NCBI GenBank assembly: GCA_035559815.1
Contig: DATMAT010000063.1
Location: 62,001-126,000 of the forward strand
Length of the DNA: 64,000 nt
Source: Thermodesulfobacteriota bacterium
Lineage (GTDB): Bacteria > Desulfobacterota_D > UBA1144 > Nemesobacterales > CSP1-2
Reading direction: 5' to 3'
A program made the translations under genes and the position numbers. The notes below the pieces were generated by a model, which was not told the origin of the DNA, made no database searches, and worked only from the letters and a program-made list of their open reading frames with translations. Positions 46,803-56,308 of the stretch are shown one piece after another (the first letter of the stretch is position 1; every line of letters begins with the position of its first letter).

Positions 46803-47687
46803 TTAATCGGTGTCTCCTTTTCTTAATGCCTCGGTTCCGTTTACAATGTCCATTAGTTCCTTGGTAATGATTGCCTGTCTGGTCTTGTTGAATAAAAGGG
46901 TGAGTCTCCTTATCACATCCTCGGCGTTCCGAGTAGCATTTTCCATGGCTGTCATCCGCGCCCCGTGCTCGCTGGTTATCGATTCAAGAACAGCTCTCTC
47001 CAGGCGCACCTCGACGTATTTGGGTAAAACATACTTGAGCACATCCTCTCTTTCCGGCTCGTAGATATAGTCAATAGCAGCGGAATCTTTGTCTCCGGTT
47101 TCATCCCGCTCGATGGGAAGTAGCCTTTCAAAGGTAAGGACCTGGGAAAGCGCTGATTTGAAGTAATTATAAACCAGGACTACCTCGTCGCTTTCGCCCT
47201 TGGTGAATTCCTTCACCAAATTAGGGGCAATCTCACCGGCTATTTGACTGAAATTTCTTTCGTTTATACCGATGTAACTACCTGCAACCTGAACCTTTCG
47301 CTTGGCGAAATGATCCCGGCCCCTCCTTCCCAGAAAGCTGAATACGACCTGTTCGTACACCTTCGCTTCCGTGACCAGGTATGTTTCGATTTTACGGATG
47401 AGGTTGCTGTTAAAGCTTCCGCATAGACCCCGGTCCGAGGTCATGAACACCAGATGAAGCTTCTTTCTCTCTTCGGGGTTTCTAAGAAGAGGATGCCACT
47501 TTGAGTCGCATTTTGTAGCCAAGCTCCTGGCAATCTCTTGGAATGCGTTGGAATAGGGACGGTAGTTAATAAGAAGTCCCTGAGCACGCTGAAGCTTGAC
47601 CGCGGAGATCAGCTTCATCGCACTCATAATCCTTCGGGTTCCCTTGACACTGCTTATCTTTCCTCTTATTTGTCTCAGACTGGGCAT
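46803..47687 (-). CDS. atpG: ATP synthase F1 gamma subunit
   Basis: This 294-residue central shaft has the N-terminal PSLRQIRGKISSVKGTRRIM and the C-terminal ESITSEHGARMTAMENATRN, the family signature; FMTSDRGLCGSFNSNLIRK is the conserved middle. GGAGAGC precedes the ATG. It is 54 bp downstream of atpA. Confidence 0.97.
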   Translation of the reverse strand: MPSLRQIRGKISSVKGTRRIMSAMKLISAVKLQRAQGLLINYRPYSNAFQEIARSLATKCDSKWHPLLRNPEERKKLHLVFMTSDRGLCGSFNSNLIRKIETYLVTEAKVYEQVVFSFLGRRGRDHFAKRKVQVAGSYIGINERNFSQIAGEIAPNLVKEFTKGESDEVVLVYNYFKSALSQVLTFERLLPIERDETGDKDSAAIDYIYEPEREDVLKYVLPKYVEVRLERAVLESITSEHGARMTAMENATRNAEDVIRRLTLLFNKTRQAIITKELMDIVNGTEALRKGDTD

Positions 47688-47741
47688 GTGCTCTCCGTAT
47701 TTATCATATGTAGGGGCGACCCGCTCTGTCGCCCTATCGTT

Positions 47742-49259
47742 CTATGCCAGTTCTCCTAGCTTTTCTTCAAGCTCATCAAGAGCCTTCCTTATCTTCTGAG
47801 CTAGGTCATCCGAAATGTCCTTTTTGGTTTTTATTTCGTCGAGGAGGTTTTGATATTTTGCCTCGAAGAAGACGTAGAGTTCTTTCTCGTATTTTTTAAC
47901 CGCTTCTGTTGGATATCTGTCAACATATCCGTTGGTGACGGCGAATATCAGGAGCACCTGTTTCTCCACCGGTAGCGGCTGGTACTGGTCTTGCTTCAGA
48001 GCCTCAACCAGCCTGCTTCCTCTGGCAAGCTGGGCTTGGGTGACCTTATCCAGGTCTGAGGCGAACTGGGCAAAGGCCTCTACCTCTCTATACTGGGCCA
48101 GTTCGAGCCTCAGCCTTCCGGCAACCCGCTTCATCGCCCGGATCTGCGCGGAGCCGCCGACTCGGGAAACGGAGAGGCCGACGTTAATAGCGGGCCTCAC
48201 GCCAGCATAGAAGAGGTCGCTTTCGAGATAGATCTGACCGTCGGTGATGGATATAACGTTCGTGGGTATGTACGCGGAAACGTCTCCGGCCTGTGTCTCG
48301 ATTATGGGAAGGGCGGTTAATGACCCGCCGCCCTCTTCATCTCTCATCTTTGCCGCTCGCTCTAGTAGCCGAGAGTGAAGATAGAATACATCGCCCGGGT
48401 AAGCCTCTCGTCCGGGGGGGCGTCTTAAGAGCAGGGAAAGTTGTCGGTATGCCCAGGCGTGTTTTGTCAGGTCATCGTAAATTACCAGGGCGTGCCTGCC
48501 GGTGTCCCGGAAGTATTCACCGAGAGCGCATCCGGCATAGGGGGCGATGAATTGAAATGGTGCCGGGTCGCTGGCCGTAGCGGCTACGACGGTGGTATAG
48601 TCCATAGCTCCGAACTCTTTTAATTTATCTACCACCTGGGCCACGGTTGACTGCTTCTGGCCTATGGCTACGTAGATGCAGTAGACGTCCTGGTCCCTCT
48701 GGTTAATAATGGTATCGATAGCGATGGCGGTTTTTCCGGTCTGGCGGTCCCCCAGAATCAACTCTCTCTGTCCCCTTCCTATGGGGATCATCCCGTCGAT
48801 GGATTTGATTCCGGTCTGAAGCGGCTCACGAACGGGCTGACGAAAAACTACGCCCGGTGCTTTTATCTCGATCTTTCTGTACTCATCCGTTTTGACCTCA
48901 CCCTTGCCGTCTATGGGCTGCCCCAGGGAGTTAACCACTCTTCCTCTCATGTCATTTCCCACAGGCACTTCGGCGATACGGCCCGTTCTCTTCACTATGT
49001 CCCCTTCGTGGACGTGTGTGTCTTCGCCGAATATAGCTATACCCACGTTGTCCTCTTCCAGGTTTAAAACGAGGCCCATGACCCCGCTCTGGAATTCCAC
49101 CAGCTCGCCGGCCATAGCCTGGTCCAGTCCGTAGGCGCGGGCAATACCGTCGCCAACCGAGATCAGGGTCCCCACCTCAGCCGTCTCGATCTTCTGCTCG
49201 AATCCTTTGATTCTGTTTCTTAAAATCTCGCCGATTTCTTCTATCCTTAGTCCTTCCAT
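47742..49259 (-). CDS. atpA: ATP synthase F1 alpha subunit
   Basis: The 505-residue nucleotide-binding subunit begins [20 protein letters not shown] and has [20 protein letters not shown] with the P-loop, [36 protein letters not shown] and [21 protein letters not shown] lies 12 nt upstream of the ATG. A 256-bp repeat element separates it from atpH. Confidence 0.98.
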   Translation of the reverse strand: MEGLRIEEIGEILRNRIKGFEQKIETAEVGTLISVGDGIARAYGLDQAMAGELVEFQSGVMGLVLNLEEDNVGIAIFGEDTHVHEGDIVKRTGRIAEVPVGNDMRGRVVNSLGQPIDGKGEVKTDEYRKIEIKAPGVVFRQPVREPLQTGIKSIDGMIPIGRGQRELILGDRQTGKTAIAIDTIINQRDQDVYCIYVAIGQKQSTVAQVVDKLKEFGAMDYTTVVAATASDPAPFQFIAPYAGCALGEYFRDTGRHALVIYDDLTKHAWAYRQLSLLLRRPPGREAYPGDVFYLHSRLLERAAKMRDEEGGGSLTALPIIETQAGDVSAYIPTNVISITDGQIYLESDLFYAGVRPAINVGLSVSRVGGSAQIRAMKRVAGRLRLELAQYREVEAFAQFASDLDKVTQAQLARGSRLVEALKQDQYQPLPVEKQVLLIFAVTNGYVDRYPTEAVKKYEKELYVFFEAKYQNLLDEIKTKKDISDDLAQKIRKALDELEEKLGELA

Positions 49260-49295
49260 CTTTTCACCGACTCCTTCTTTAGAATTCTTTATTTA

Positions 49296-49508
49296 TTAGC
49301 CACTAATGAACACGAATATGCACAAAAAACGATCCAAGACTTAGTAGTGAGCTCAGTCGAGCGATGCATGATTCATAAAGTCATGTTTATCATGCGTCTT
49401 GCATCGTGCATCTTCTATCCTACTTATATTCATTCGTGCCTATTTATTTCCATTTCATCCACACTGCGGATGAAATACTGCTCGTGTCAGTGTCAATTCG
49501 TGGCTGAA
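49296..49508. repeat. TTAGCCAC... palindromic element inside the atp operon
   Basis: The left arm is TTAGCCACTAATGAACACGA (from 49296); the right part ends GTGTCAATTCGTGGCTGAAA. An internal block of GATGCATGATTCATAAAG and TTGCATCGTGCATC forms an inner hairpin. About 60 bp (from ATTCATTCGTGCCTATT) are nearly identical to 21191-21250. The element occupies almost the whole atpH-atpA spacer. Confidence 0.85.
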
Positions 49509-49515
49509 AAAGTGT

Positions 49516-50058
49516 TCAGGTTACGGAGAGGATATGGCGTATTCTCTCCAGTTGATTTTTAACGCTCCCGTCAAACACCCTATCCTCAACCTTTGCTACT
49601 ATTCCCCCTATTATTGATGGATCGATCTTTATGATGACCTCAACGTCTTTCTTAGTTAGCCTCTTGAGAACTTCCTTAATTCTATTCAGGTCTGACTCCG
49701 AAGGGCTTGAAGCGGTGGTTATCTCTGCTCTGACTTTGCCAGATGCTTTTCTGAGTTTGCTCATGAAGGGCTCTTCGGACTTGACGAGGGCCTTGAGTTT
49801 TCCAAGCTCGATTACCAAGGCTATGAAATTTATGGTTAGTTTATCAAAGCCTGTTCTCTCTCCAATATCATCAGCTATAGCTTTTTTCTCGGCCAGATCA
49901 TAAACCGGGCTCGCCAGTATGCTTTTGACCTGTTCCTGGTCGTGATTGATCTTGAAAAATGCCTCCAGGTCGGCCGTGACTTTTTCGAGCTTCCCTTCGT
50001 CCTTTGCTGACTGGATGAGCGCCTCGGTTAAATCCCTAAGTGTTGCTACTGATGCCAT
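49516..50058 (-). CDS. atpH: ATP synthase F1 delta subunit
   Basis: The 180-residue peripheral-stalk subunit has the six-helix N-domain (LRDLTEALIQSAKDEGKLE, VKSILASPVYDLAEKKAI) and C-terminal DVEVIIKIDPSIIGGIVAKV with the conserved DPSIIGG. It overlaps atpF by 13 bp and has GAGGAAGAGGGAAA before the ATG. Length and order are normal. Confidence 0.95.
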   Translation of the reverse strand: MASVATLRDLTEALIQSAKDEGKLEKVTADLEAFFKINHDQEQVKSILASPVYDLAEKKAIADDIGERTGFDKLTINFIALVIELGKLKALVKSEEPFMSKLRKASGKVRAEITTASSPSESDLNRIKEVLKRLTKKDVEVIIKIDPSIIGGIVAKVEDRVFDGSVKNQLERIRHILSVT

Positions 50059-50594
50059 TTTCCCTCTTCCTCTACCTTTTTAATAAAGTCCTCCATGAAA
50101 CGTCTCTCATCAGAGTCCTTAAAATTTTGCTTTATTATACTTTCGGCAAGTTCGACAGCCAGCGAAGCGGCTTCGGCCTGTATCTCCCTCCTGGCCTTGG
50201 CTGTTTCCAGCTTTATGGTCTCCCTAGCTTCTTCCCCTATCTTCTGGGAAACAGCTTGGGCTTGTCTCACTATTTCTTCCCTTTCCACCTCCCCTTCTTT
50301 GCGAAGCGTCTCCTCTAGGGATTTAATCTCATCTTCCATCTTGCTGATCTTCTCGGAATATTCCTGGTACTTTTTTCTGGCTTCTTCTATGGTCTTTCTG
50401 GCTTCCTCTATCTCATTTCCAATAATACCTCTTCTCTCGACCATAAAATTCCTTATGGGGTCTTTAAGATAATAGGCGAGCACCGCGAGCAGTATTATCA
50501 AATTCACCGTGTGTTCGCCCACAAAGGTCCAGTTAAAACCCTGTCCCTTTTCGGTGGCGGTTATGATTACGAGCCTTAAAAAGTCTAAATTCAC
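50046..50594 (-). CDS. atpF: ATP synthase F0 subunit b
   Basis: The 182-residue protein has one N-terminal membrane helix (HTVNLIILLAVLAYYL) followed by DPIRNFMVERRGIIGNEIEE and a long Glu/Lys/Arg coiled coil, the peripheral stalk. The start is GTG at 50594 with AAGGAGG upstream. It works as a heterodimer with the b'-like subunit encoded 5 bp upstream. Confidence 0.95.
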   Translation of the reverse strand: MNLDFLRLVIITATEKGQGFNWTFVGEHTVNLIILLAVLAYYLKDPIRNFMVERRGIIGNEIEEARKTIEEARKKYQEYSEKISKMEDEIKSLEETLRKEGEVEREEIVRQAQAVSQKIGEEARETIKLETAKARREIQAEAASLAVELAESIIKQNFKDSDERRFMEDFIKKVEEEGKWHQ

Positions 50595-50599
50595 AAAAA

Positions 50600-51094
50600 C
50601 TATACCTCCTTGCCCAGAATACGTGAAGCCATGTCCCGGGCGATTGTCTCTACATCGGACCGGATTTTCCCTTTAATCTCACTCGTTTCTAACTCGAGCT
50701 TATGCTTGGCTTCTTCCAATAGCGCCTGGGCTTCCTCCCGTGCCTTTTTTATCATCTCCTCATGCAGGACCTGCGCTTGACGCCTGGTCTCGTTTCTTTC
50801 TTCCAAGGCACGGGCCCGTGCTTCATTTAGTTTAGAATTGTATTCCTCTATTATCTGGCCTACCTTTTCTTCGAGCTTTTTGGCTTCCTCGATCGTCCCG
50901 GTGGTAAGCTGTTCTCTCTTATCTACAAGCCCGAGAAGGGGCTTAAAAAGTAGCGAATTCAGTATGAATATAGAGGCTAAGAATATAACCATCTGAATTA
51001 CAACGGTTTTATCCACGCTTAATATATCCTCGGCAGCATTGGCCTGGTGGATAGACAGGATGACGGTTATCAGGGTAAGGGCTAGGGTTTTCAC
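50600..51094 (-). CDS. atpF': ATP synthase F0 subunit b'
   Basis: The 164-residue second b-type subunit has a signal-like start KTLALTLITVILSIHQANA, then the membrane anchor VVIQMVIFLASIFILNSLLF and FKPLLGLVDKREQLT leading to a coiled coil. The presence of b and b' together is usual in deltaproteobacteria and cyanobacteria. The start GTG at 51094 overlaps the antiporter stop as GTGA; GGAGG lies upstream. Confidence 0.93.
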   Translation of the reverse strand: MKTLALTLITVILSIHQANAAEDILSVDKTVVIQMVIFLASIFILNSLLFKPLLGLVDKREQLTTGTIEEAKKLEEKVGQIIEEYNSKLNEARARALEERNETRRQAQVLHEEMIKKAREEAQALLEEAKHKLELETSEIKGKIRSDVETIARDMASRILGKEV

Positions 51095-52392
51095 TTGCTG
51101 TGACCTCCCGAAGTCTTGACCTCGGCTTCCAAAGGTTCCACTTCACCGTAAGAAAAAGCCATCTTAAGGAGCGGAGGAGCGATGAAGGTGGTGAGCATCA
51201 CCATTACTGTTATAGCTGAAAATAGCCTCGTGTCAAAAACACCGGATATAAGCCCCATCTGGGCGAAGATAAGCCCTACTTCACCCCGGGGAATCATGCC
51301 CACCCCGATAACGATCTTCTTTATGTCTTTTTTATAAACCGCCCAGCCGCTCACCACTTTACCGGCCACAGCCACGACGAAGAGCACCAAGGCGATGAGG
51401 AGAATGGGGATATTCTCTTCGATGAATGGGTTGAATACGCGTACATCCACGGCGGCGCCTACCATTATAAAAAAAATCGGGGTGAAAAAGTCGGATACCG
51501 GCTTAATGCGCTCTTCGACCAGTTTGAACTGGTTTATCCTTGCCAGCACCAGGCCGGCGGCAAAGGCGCCCACTATAGGGGCGAGTCCCACTAATTTTGC
51601 CAGGTAGGCGAAGATGAAAGCAAAGGAGAGAGCGCTTAGGAGAAGCACGCCGCGGACGCGCATTTTGTCGACCAGGTCGAATAATCTTCGAGAAGCCAGG
51701 TTACCTATTAAAATAGCGATAAAAAGAAATCCAAATGCCTTTAGCGTTATTATGACCACATTGACAGCCGAGATACCGCCTTCCGCTCCTTCTTTGGTTG
51801 CTTGAATGAGGCCGCTTACCACGGCCAATATTATTAAGCCCAATACGTCGTCGATCACCGCCGCGCCCAGCACTATCCTGGCCTCCTCGCTCTGGAGGCG
51901 ATTCATATCCGAGAGCACCCGGGCCGTGATTCCCACACTGGTTGCGGTAAGGGTGGCTCCGGCGGTTATGGCTATTAGTGTAGTAAAAGCGGGGTTAATA
52001 TTCCCGATGAGACCAAATTTCTCGAATGCCATCACACTTACAAAGCCGAGAAAAAAAGGAACAGCCACGCCGACCACTGCTACCATAGTGGAGGCGATTC
52101 CCACTCGGATCAGGTCCTTCAGGTTTGTCTCTAGCCCGATTTCAAAGAGTAGAATAGCCACCCCGACCTCGGCAAGGAGATGAAATGTCTCGTAACCGGG
52201 CTGCCCGGCCACCGACGGCACTATGGCCAGGACGCTCCCTCCAAGAACGACCCCGGCAAGTAGCTCTCCTAATACAGCAGGCTGCTTTATGCGCTCTGCC
52301 AACTCTCCAAATGCTTTTGATGCAATAAGAACTAAGGCCAGGGCAAGGAGAAGCCTTTCAACTGAAAACCCGCCTACTTCTTCAACCGTCAT
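51091..52392 (-). CDS. CPA2-family cation:proton antiporter
   Basis: This 433-residue protein has about 12 membrane helices. FELAERIKQPAVLGELLAG-like GELAERIKQPAVLGELLAG, LLAEVGVAILLFEIGLET, TLTATSVGITARVL and VLGAAVIDDVLGLIIL (the Asp-Asp ion site) are CPA2/KefB-NapA signatures; GMIPRGEVGLIFAQ follows. The regulatory domain of KefB is absent. Its stop overlaps the start of atpF', so it is the first visible gene of the ATPase operon. Exchange of Na or K for protons is inferred. Confidence 0.92.
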   Translation of the reverse strand: MTVEEVGGFSVERLLLALALVLIASKAFGELAERIKQPAVLGELLAGVVLGGSVLAIVPSVAGQPGYETFHLLAEVGVAILLFEIGLETNLKDLIRVGIASTMVAVVGVAVPFFLGFVSVMAFEKFGLIGNINPAFTTLIAITAGATLTATSVGITARVLSDMNRLQSEEARIVLGAAVIDDVLGLIILAVVSGLIQATKEGAEGGISAVNVVIITLKAFGFLFIAILIGNLASRRLFDLVDKMRVRGVLLLSALSFAFIFAYLAKLVGLAPIVGAFAAGLVLARINQFKLVEERIKPVSDFFTPIFFIMVGAAVDVRVFNPFIEENIPILLIALVLFVVAVAGKVVSGWAVYKKDIKKIVIGVGMIPRGEVGLIFAQMGLISGVFDTRLFSAITVMVMLTTFIAPPLLKMAFSYGEVEPLEAEVKTSGGHSK

Positions 52393-52622
52393 TTACGATT
52401 AGAGTATCCTTAGGATAGAAAATCTAAAAAGAAAACTCAAGTTTTTAACATGAAAACCCAGAGCTGTCAAACCGACCAAGGGCTCTTAGAATTATTAATT
52501 TGAGGTATGTTTAAAGCTACTTTATAATAGCAAGACGAGAAAAGGATTTCATTTCCAGTACCGTTTCTCCTGGTCCTCTTTGTCATGAACGAAACCCCCT
52601 CATGACCGGTACTTAGGCTATT

Positions 52623-54370
52623 ATGGAAGACTCACACAAAGACCCCGGCCCCGTTTCTCATTCTATCAAGAATTCAATTTATTCGTTTTTCTCCAATGAG
52701 TACACGTCTTTTATAATCATAGCCATTTTTATTGGATTTTTTGCCGGGCTGGCGAACTTTGCCTTCGTAGAAGTCTATCGCTATATATAAAAGAGTAATT
52801 CTGCCTTTTTGGGGCTCTCCCTACGTAATAATTCCGGTGTTAAGCGGCGGCGTGCTGCTCGTTGTTCTCTCCTTCCTTTTCCATGACGAGGTTATCGGCT
52901 ACGGCTTTCCAAAGTTTTTAGAAAAAATAAACCTGAGGGGCGGCATACTAAGACCCAAGGAAACAATAGCCAAGGCGCTAGGCTCCTGTGTGACCCTGGG
53001 GTTTGGGGGGTCAGCAGGTCAGGAGGGCCCGATTGCCCAGCTAGGGGGCGCAGTAGGCAGCTTTATAGGGCAGATATTCAAGGTTTCGAGGGGTAAGATA
53101 CGTGTATTTGTGGCCTGCGGGTTTGCTGCAGGGATAGCGGCAACCTTTAACGCTCCGGTGGCCGGCGTACTCTTTGCCGAGGAAATTGCCCTTCTTAGGG
53201 ATTTCAAGGTCGGGAGCTTTCTCCCGATCGTAATATCCTCGGCGGTCGGCACAGTCGTTTCCCACGCTTTAAGGGGAAACGAGCCTGTATTCCGGGTACC
53301 GCCCTATGAGTTTGTGAATATCAACGAGCTTTTCTTTTATGCCGCATTCGGGGTGCTCTTAGGGGTTTTTGCGTCCGGGTTTATCAAGCTTTTTTTGCTG
53401 GCTGAGGAGAGGTTTTCCAGATTTAAAACCCCATTCCCGGTTAAAGCCGCTTCTGGGAGGATTAATAGTCGGCTTTATGGCGATATTTTTCCCCTATGTT
53501 CTTGGAAACGGCTACGACCAAGTGGAGAAGGCCCTTCAAGACCAGCTTCCCCTTTTGGTGATATTGGGATTAATTATCCTAAAGCCCTTGGCCACATCAA
53601 TAACCCTCGGATCCGGATGGCCTGGAGGGATATTTGCACCCGCTATTTTTATAGGGGCTGTGGCCGGAAACGCATTCGGAAAGTTGGTCGATTTTATACT
53701 GTCGAGGCCGGTGTCCTTAAGCAGTGCATACGCAACGGTTGGGATGGGCACCTTTCTTGCGGCGGTGACCCAGGCACCTCTCACTTCCATATTTCTGATA
53801 TTCGAGATGACTCAAAACTATAAGGTGGTTATCCCCATAATGATTAGCTCGGTCCTGGGGAGCGTGGTGTCTCGGCTTATCGTGGGGGGCTCGCTTGAGA
53901 GCCTAGAACTGAGTAAAGCGGGGATAAACATCGAGGAAGAGATGGAGGGTCGCATTATACATTTAATCCAGGCTAAAGATATAATGACCGGTGACGTGGA
54001 AACTATACCCGAGGGGATGACCCTTCGAAAACTGATAGAGTATATTCCCCAGAGCCATTACACCACTTTCCCGCTCGTGGATGAGAAAGGGAATCTTACG
54101 GGCATAATCTCGATACAGGATTTTAGAGGGTGGATATTCGAGGAATGAATCAGGGACCTGGTTGTGGTGAAGGAACTGGCCACCTTGAACGTCATAACAG
54201 TAACGCCTGAAGATACGCTCTATAAGGTTTTTAAGAAGTGGGAGAAGAAGCCTGTGGAGATTCTTCCGGTGGTCGAGTCAAGTAGTTCTAAAAAGATTGT
54301 GGGTGTGCTTTCCCGAAAAGATGTAATCGCCGCCTACAATAAAGCCCTATCAAAGAAAACACTTGATTAG
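52623..54370 (+). pseudogene. ClC-type chloride channel with two CBS domains, decayed
   Basis: The conceptual protein starts MEDSHKDPGPVSHS and breaks off at TAA 52788-52790 after VYRYI. It continues in a second frame with SGGVLLVVLSF, GSAGQEGPIAQLGG (gating Glu) and FNAPVAGVLFAEE. One extra G near 53446 moves it to a third frame with KPLLGGLIVGFMA, GSGWPGGIFAPAIF and a first CBS domain. An in-frame TGA at 54146-54148 follows FEE, and the second CBS domain (VVVKELATLNVITVTPEDT) continues behind it. Three independent lesions make one sequencing error unlikely. It diverges from the antiporter. Confidence 0.9.
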
Positions 54371-54413
54371 GATTTAGAATCTCTTTCCAAGAAATCTAGG
54401 AATTGCGATTCTT

Positions 54414-54460
54414 AGTAAACTTACTACTATGTCTTGACATAGTGAACTTACTTGTATAAT
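54414..54460 (+). promoter_or_regulatory. Promoter with palindromic operator and direct repeats of the R-M-like island
   Basis: TTGACA (54434-54439) and TATAAT (54455-54460) are both perfect, 15 bp apart. The -35 box sits on the palindrome CTATGTC TT GACATAG (54427-54442). Flanking it are direct repeats AGTAAACTTACT (54414-54425) and AGTGAACTTACT (54441-54452), 11/12 identical. The ATG of the first gene is only 13 bp past the -10, so the message is nearly leaderless. This layout fits tight autorepression; the regulator is probably the small protein that follows. Confidence 0.75.
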
Positions 54461-54472
54461 ATTAGATCAATC

Positions 54473-54670
54473 ATGAAAAAGACCTTTCCTCTACAGCTAA
54501 CCCCTGAAATGCATCGAAGAATGAAGCATGCATCATTTGATGCTGATGAGACTTTACACGAATGGATTCTCAAGGCTATAGAACTTCGACTCGAATCCTA
54601 TGAACGAAAGAATAGGAGGCATAATGGTAGCAACCAACAACGCAAAGCTTCGACAAAAGAAAACAAATAG
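54473..54670 (+). CDS. Small ribbon-helix-helix-like regulator
   Basis: From ATG 54473 the 65-residue product reads [20 protein letters not shown], then [20 protein letters not shown]. This is a beta strand and two helices as in Arc/MetJ-type DNA-binding proteins; the tail is basic. A longer start at 54452 lies inside the -10 box and is rejected. The end overlaps the methyltransferase gene by 47 bp, so the two are translationally linked. A control-protein role for the island is inferred from position and operator. Confidence 0.65.
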   Translation: MKKTFPLQLTPEMHRRMKHASFDADETLHEWILKAIELRLESYERKNRRHNGSNQQRKASTKENK

Positions 54671-55424
54671 GGTTGCCAGGGGAGTTACCACCAACGAATT
54701 GATCTTTTCAGCTCATGTGGGTACAAATGACGAGGTATTTCCACAAATTCTATGCCTTTATGTGCCAAAGGGCAGTAAAGTAGCTGATGTTACATTCGGC
54801 AAAGGGGTATTTTGGAAGCGAGTCAACTCAAAAGATTATGACTTTTATCCATCAGATATTAAGGACGGAATCGATTGTAGAGAATTACCATATGACAATA
54901 ATAGTTTTGATGCTGTAGTTTTTGACCCCCCTTACATGCATACACCCGGCGGAACCGCTCATAATGGTCATCAGAATTATGAGGATTACTATAAGAATAA
55001 TTGGAGCAGCAATTCAACCAAAAAGTATCATGAGGCAGTACTCGACCTTTATTTCACTGCCGCGAATGAGGCATGGAGGATTCTCCGTGGGGATGGAGTC
55101 TATATAATCAAGTGTCAAGATGAGGTTTGCGCCAACCGACAAAGACTTACTCATGTGGAAATCATAAATGAGTTAACACGAAAAGGCTTCGTAGTTGAGG
55201 ATTTATTCGTTGTTGTTAGAAGGAATAAGCCCGGAGTAAGTCGGGTCCTAAAGCAAGTTCACGCTCGCAAAAACCATTCTTATTTCTTGGTCTTTAGGAA
55301 GGCGATGAAATCAAAGTATCAACCTCAAGGAAGAACTCACCAAATGGCCTTACACTTAAAGGAGGGAAAACCTCATTCAGTCGTGCATAAGAAGCGGGGA
55401 CGTCGAGATAATAAATACGCTTAA
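54624..55424 (+). CDS. Predicted DNA methyltransferase (DPPY type)
   Basis: The 266-residue protein has a SAM-binding motif [12 protein letters not shown] (55-65) and catalytic DPPY (101-104, [11 protein letters not shown]), then [20 protein letters not shown] and [10 protein letters not shown]. Motif I precedes DPPY, as in alpha/gamma-type amino-methyltransferases making N6-methyladenine or N4-methylcytosine. The C-terminus is basic. AGGAGG at 54614-54619 fixes the start at 54624. The 3' 131 bp overlap the convergent nuclease gene antisense. Low GC relative to neighbours suggests transfer. Confidence 0.8.
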   Translation: MVATNNAKLRQKKTNRVARGVTTNELIFSAHVGTNDEVFPQILCLYVPKGSKVADVTFGKGVFWKRVNSKDYDFYPSDIKDGIDCRELPYDNNSFDAVVFDPPYMHTPGGTAHNGHQNYEDYYKNNWSSNSTKKYHEAVLDLYFTAANEAWRILRGDGVYIIKCQDEVCANRQRLTHVEIINELTRKGFVVEDLFVVVRRNKPGVSRVLKQVHARKNHSYFLVFRKAMKSKYQPQGRTHQMALHLKEGKPHSVVHKKRGRRDNKYA

Positions 55425-56163
55425 GTTGCGCAATGTGCATCTGATAAATTCGCCACTGGTCCGGTAGGCATATTTCAATAACTTCTCTTTTCTTAGTATC
55501 AGTCTTTGTTTCTGCAAGAATTACCGGAGTTCCGAGAAATCTGCCTGTGCCATAGACACCATCGAGAACCCGTTGGTGTGCCCATACTTGGATAACACGC
55601 TCACGCGTGGATGTTTTGATCGGAAGGTGAAATTTAGCTTGATTAGGGCCTAGATCGAAAACATAATCTGTTGGCAAGTTTGTATTCATGTCAAGATTTA
55701 GTACAGGTAATCGAGTAATCGGATTAACTCCAAGGCGGGCTGCAAAAAGATGACCAATTAAATACTCGAAAAAAGTACCAGGAGTTTTTTGATCACCAGA
55801 TTTTGTAAGATCGATCGCAGCAGAAAAACTTATCGCCAAGCAATATATGACATTTGATATTCTTTTGACGGAAAGCGAACTAAAATCGCCGGTTCTAAGA
55901 GCGCGTAATAGGGCAAACCAGTCGTCAATTGATGGGTTGTATAGTGTGTTGTTTATGGCTCTGCTAATCTTGTTTTTATATTGAAAGGCGAAGTATTTTT
56001 TACCTGGTATTTTAGAGTTAAGCTCGCAGCGTTTAAAACTATCCAAAAATTTAGTCGATTCAATAAAAATGTCGGTTAATACATCGCTAACCCTGGTAGA
56101 TTTGATATCTTTTATGAGATTTTTTTGAATTTGTCGATATAAATCTTCTATCTTCTTTGACAT
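55294..56163 (-). CDS. Predicted type II restriction endonuclease
   Basis: The 289-residue protein has [17 protein letters not shown] (Glu133), PTDYVFDLG (Asp166) and [20 protein letters not shown] with Lys183. This E...D...K layout with KTSTRER is typical of PD-(D/E)XK restriction enzymes. [20 protein letters not shown] follows. I cannot name the recognition site. No Shine-Dalgarno is visible. It converges on the methyltransferase gene with a 131-bp overlap of coding ends. AT-rich composition matches the methyltransferase rather than the core genes. Confidence 0.7.
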   Translation of the reverse strand: MSKKIEDLYRQIQKNLIKDIKSTRVSDVLTDIFIESTKFLDSFKRCELNSKIPGKKYFAFQYKNKISRAINNTLYNPSIDDWFALLRALRTGDFSSLSVKRISNVIYCLAISFSAAIDLTKSGDQKTPGTFFEYLIGHLFAARLGVNPITRLPVLNLDMNTNLPTDYVFDLGPNQAKFHLPIKTSTRERVIQVWAHQRVLDGVYGTGRFLGTPVILAETKTDTKKREVIEICLPDQWRIYQMHIAQLKRIYYLDVPASYARLNEVFPPLSVRPFGEFFLEVDTLISSPS

Positions 56164-56308
56164 TTATTTCTAAAAATCGCTAGATAATTAAATTTCATAT
56201 TATCATAAACAGTTATAGTTATCGATTTGGCAAGTTATATGTTGAGGTCAAGTCTCGATATAGGCATTAGTAGGATTTAAGCATAAGGACCTGTAGTGAC
56301 TTATTAGG

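Noticed and set aside
54146-54148. In-frame TGA in the ClC gene as a possible recoded codon
   Set aside because: The same gene has two frameshifts, no selenocysteine context is seen, and the codon lies in a linker between CBS domains; decay is simpler.
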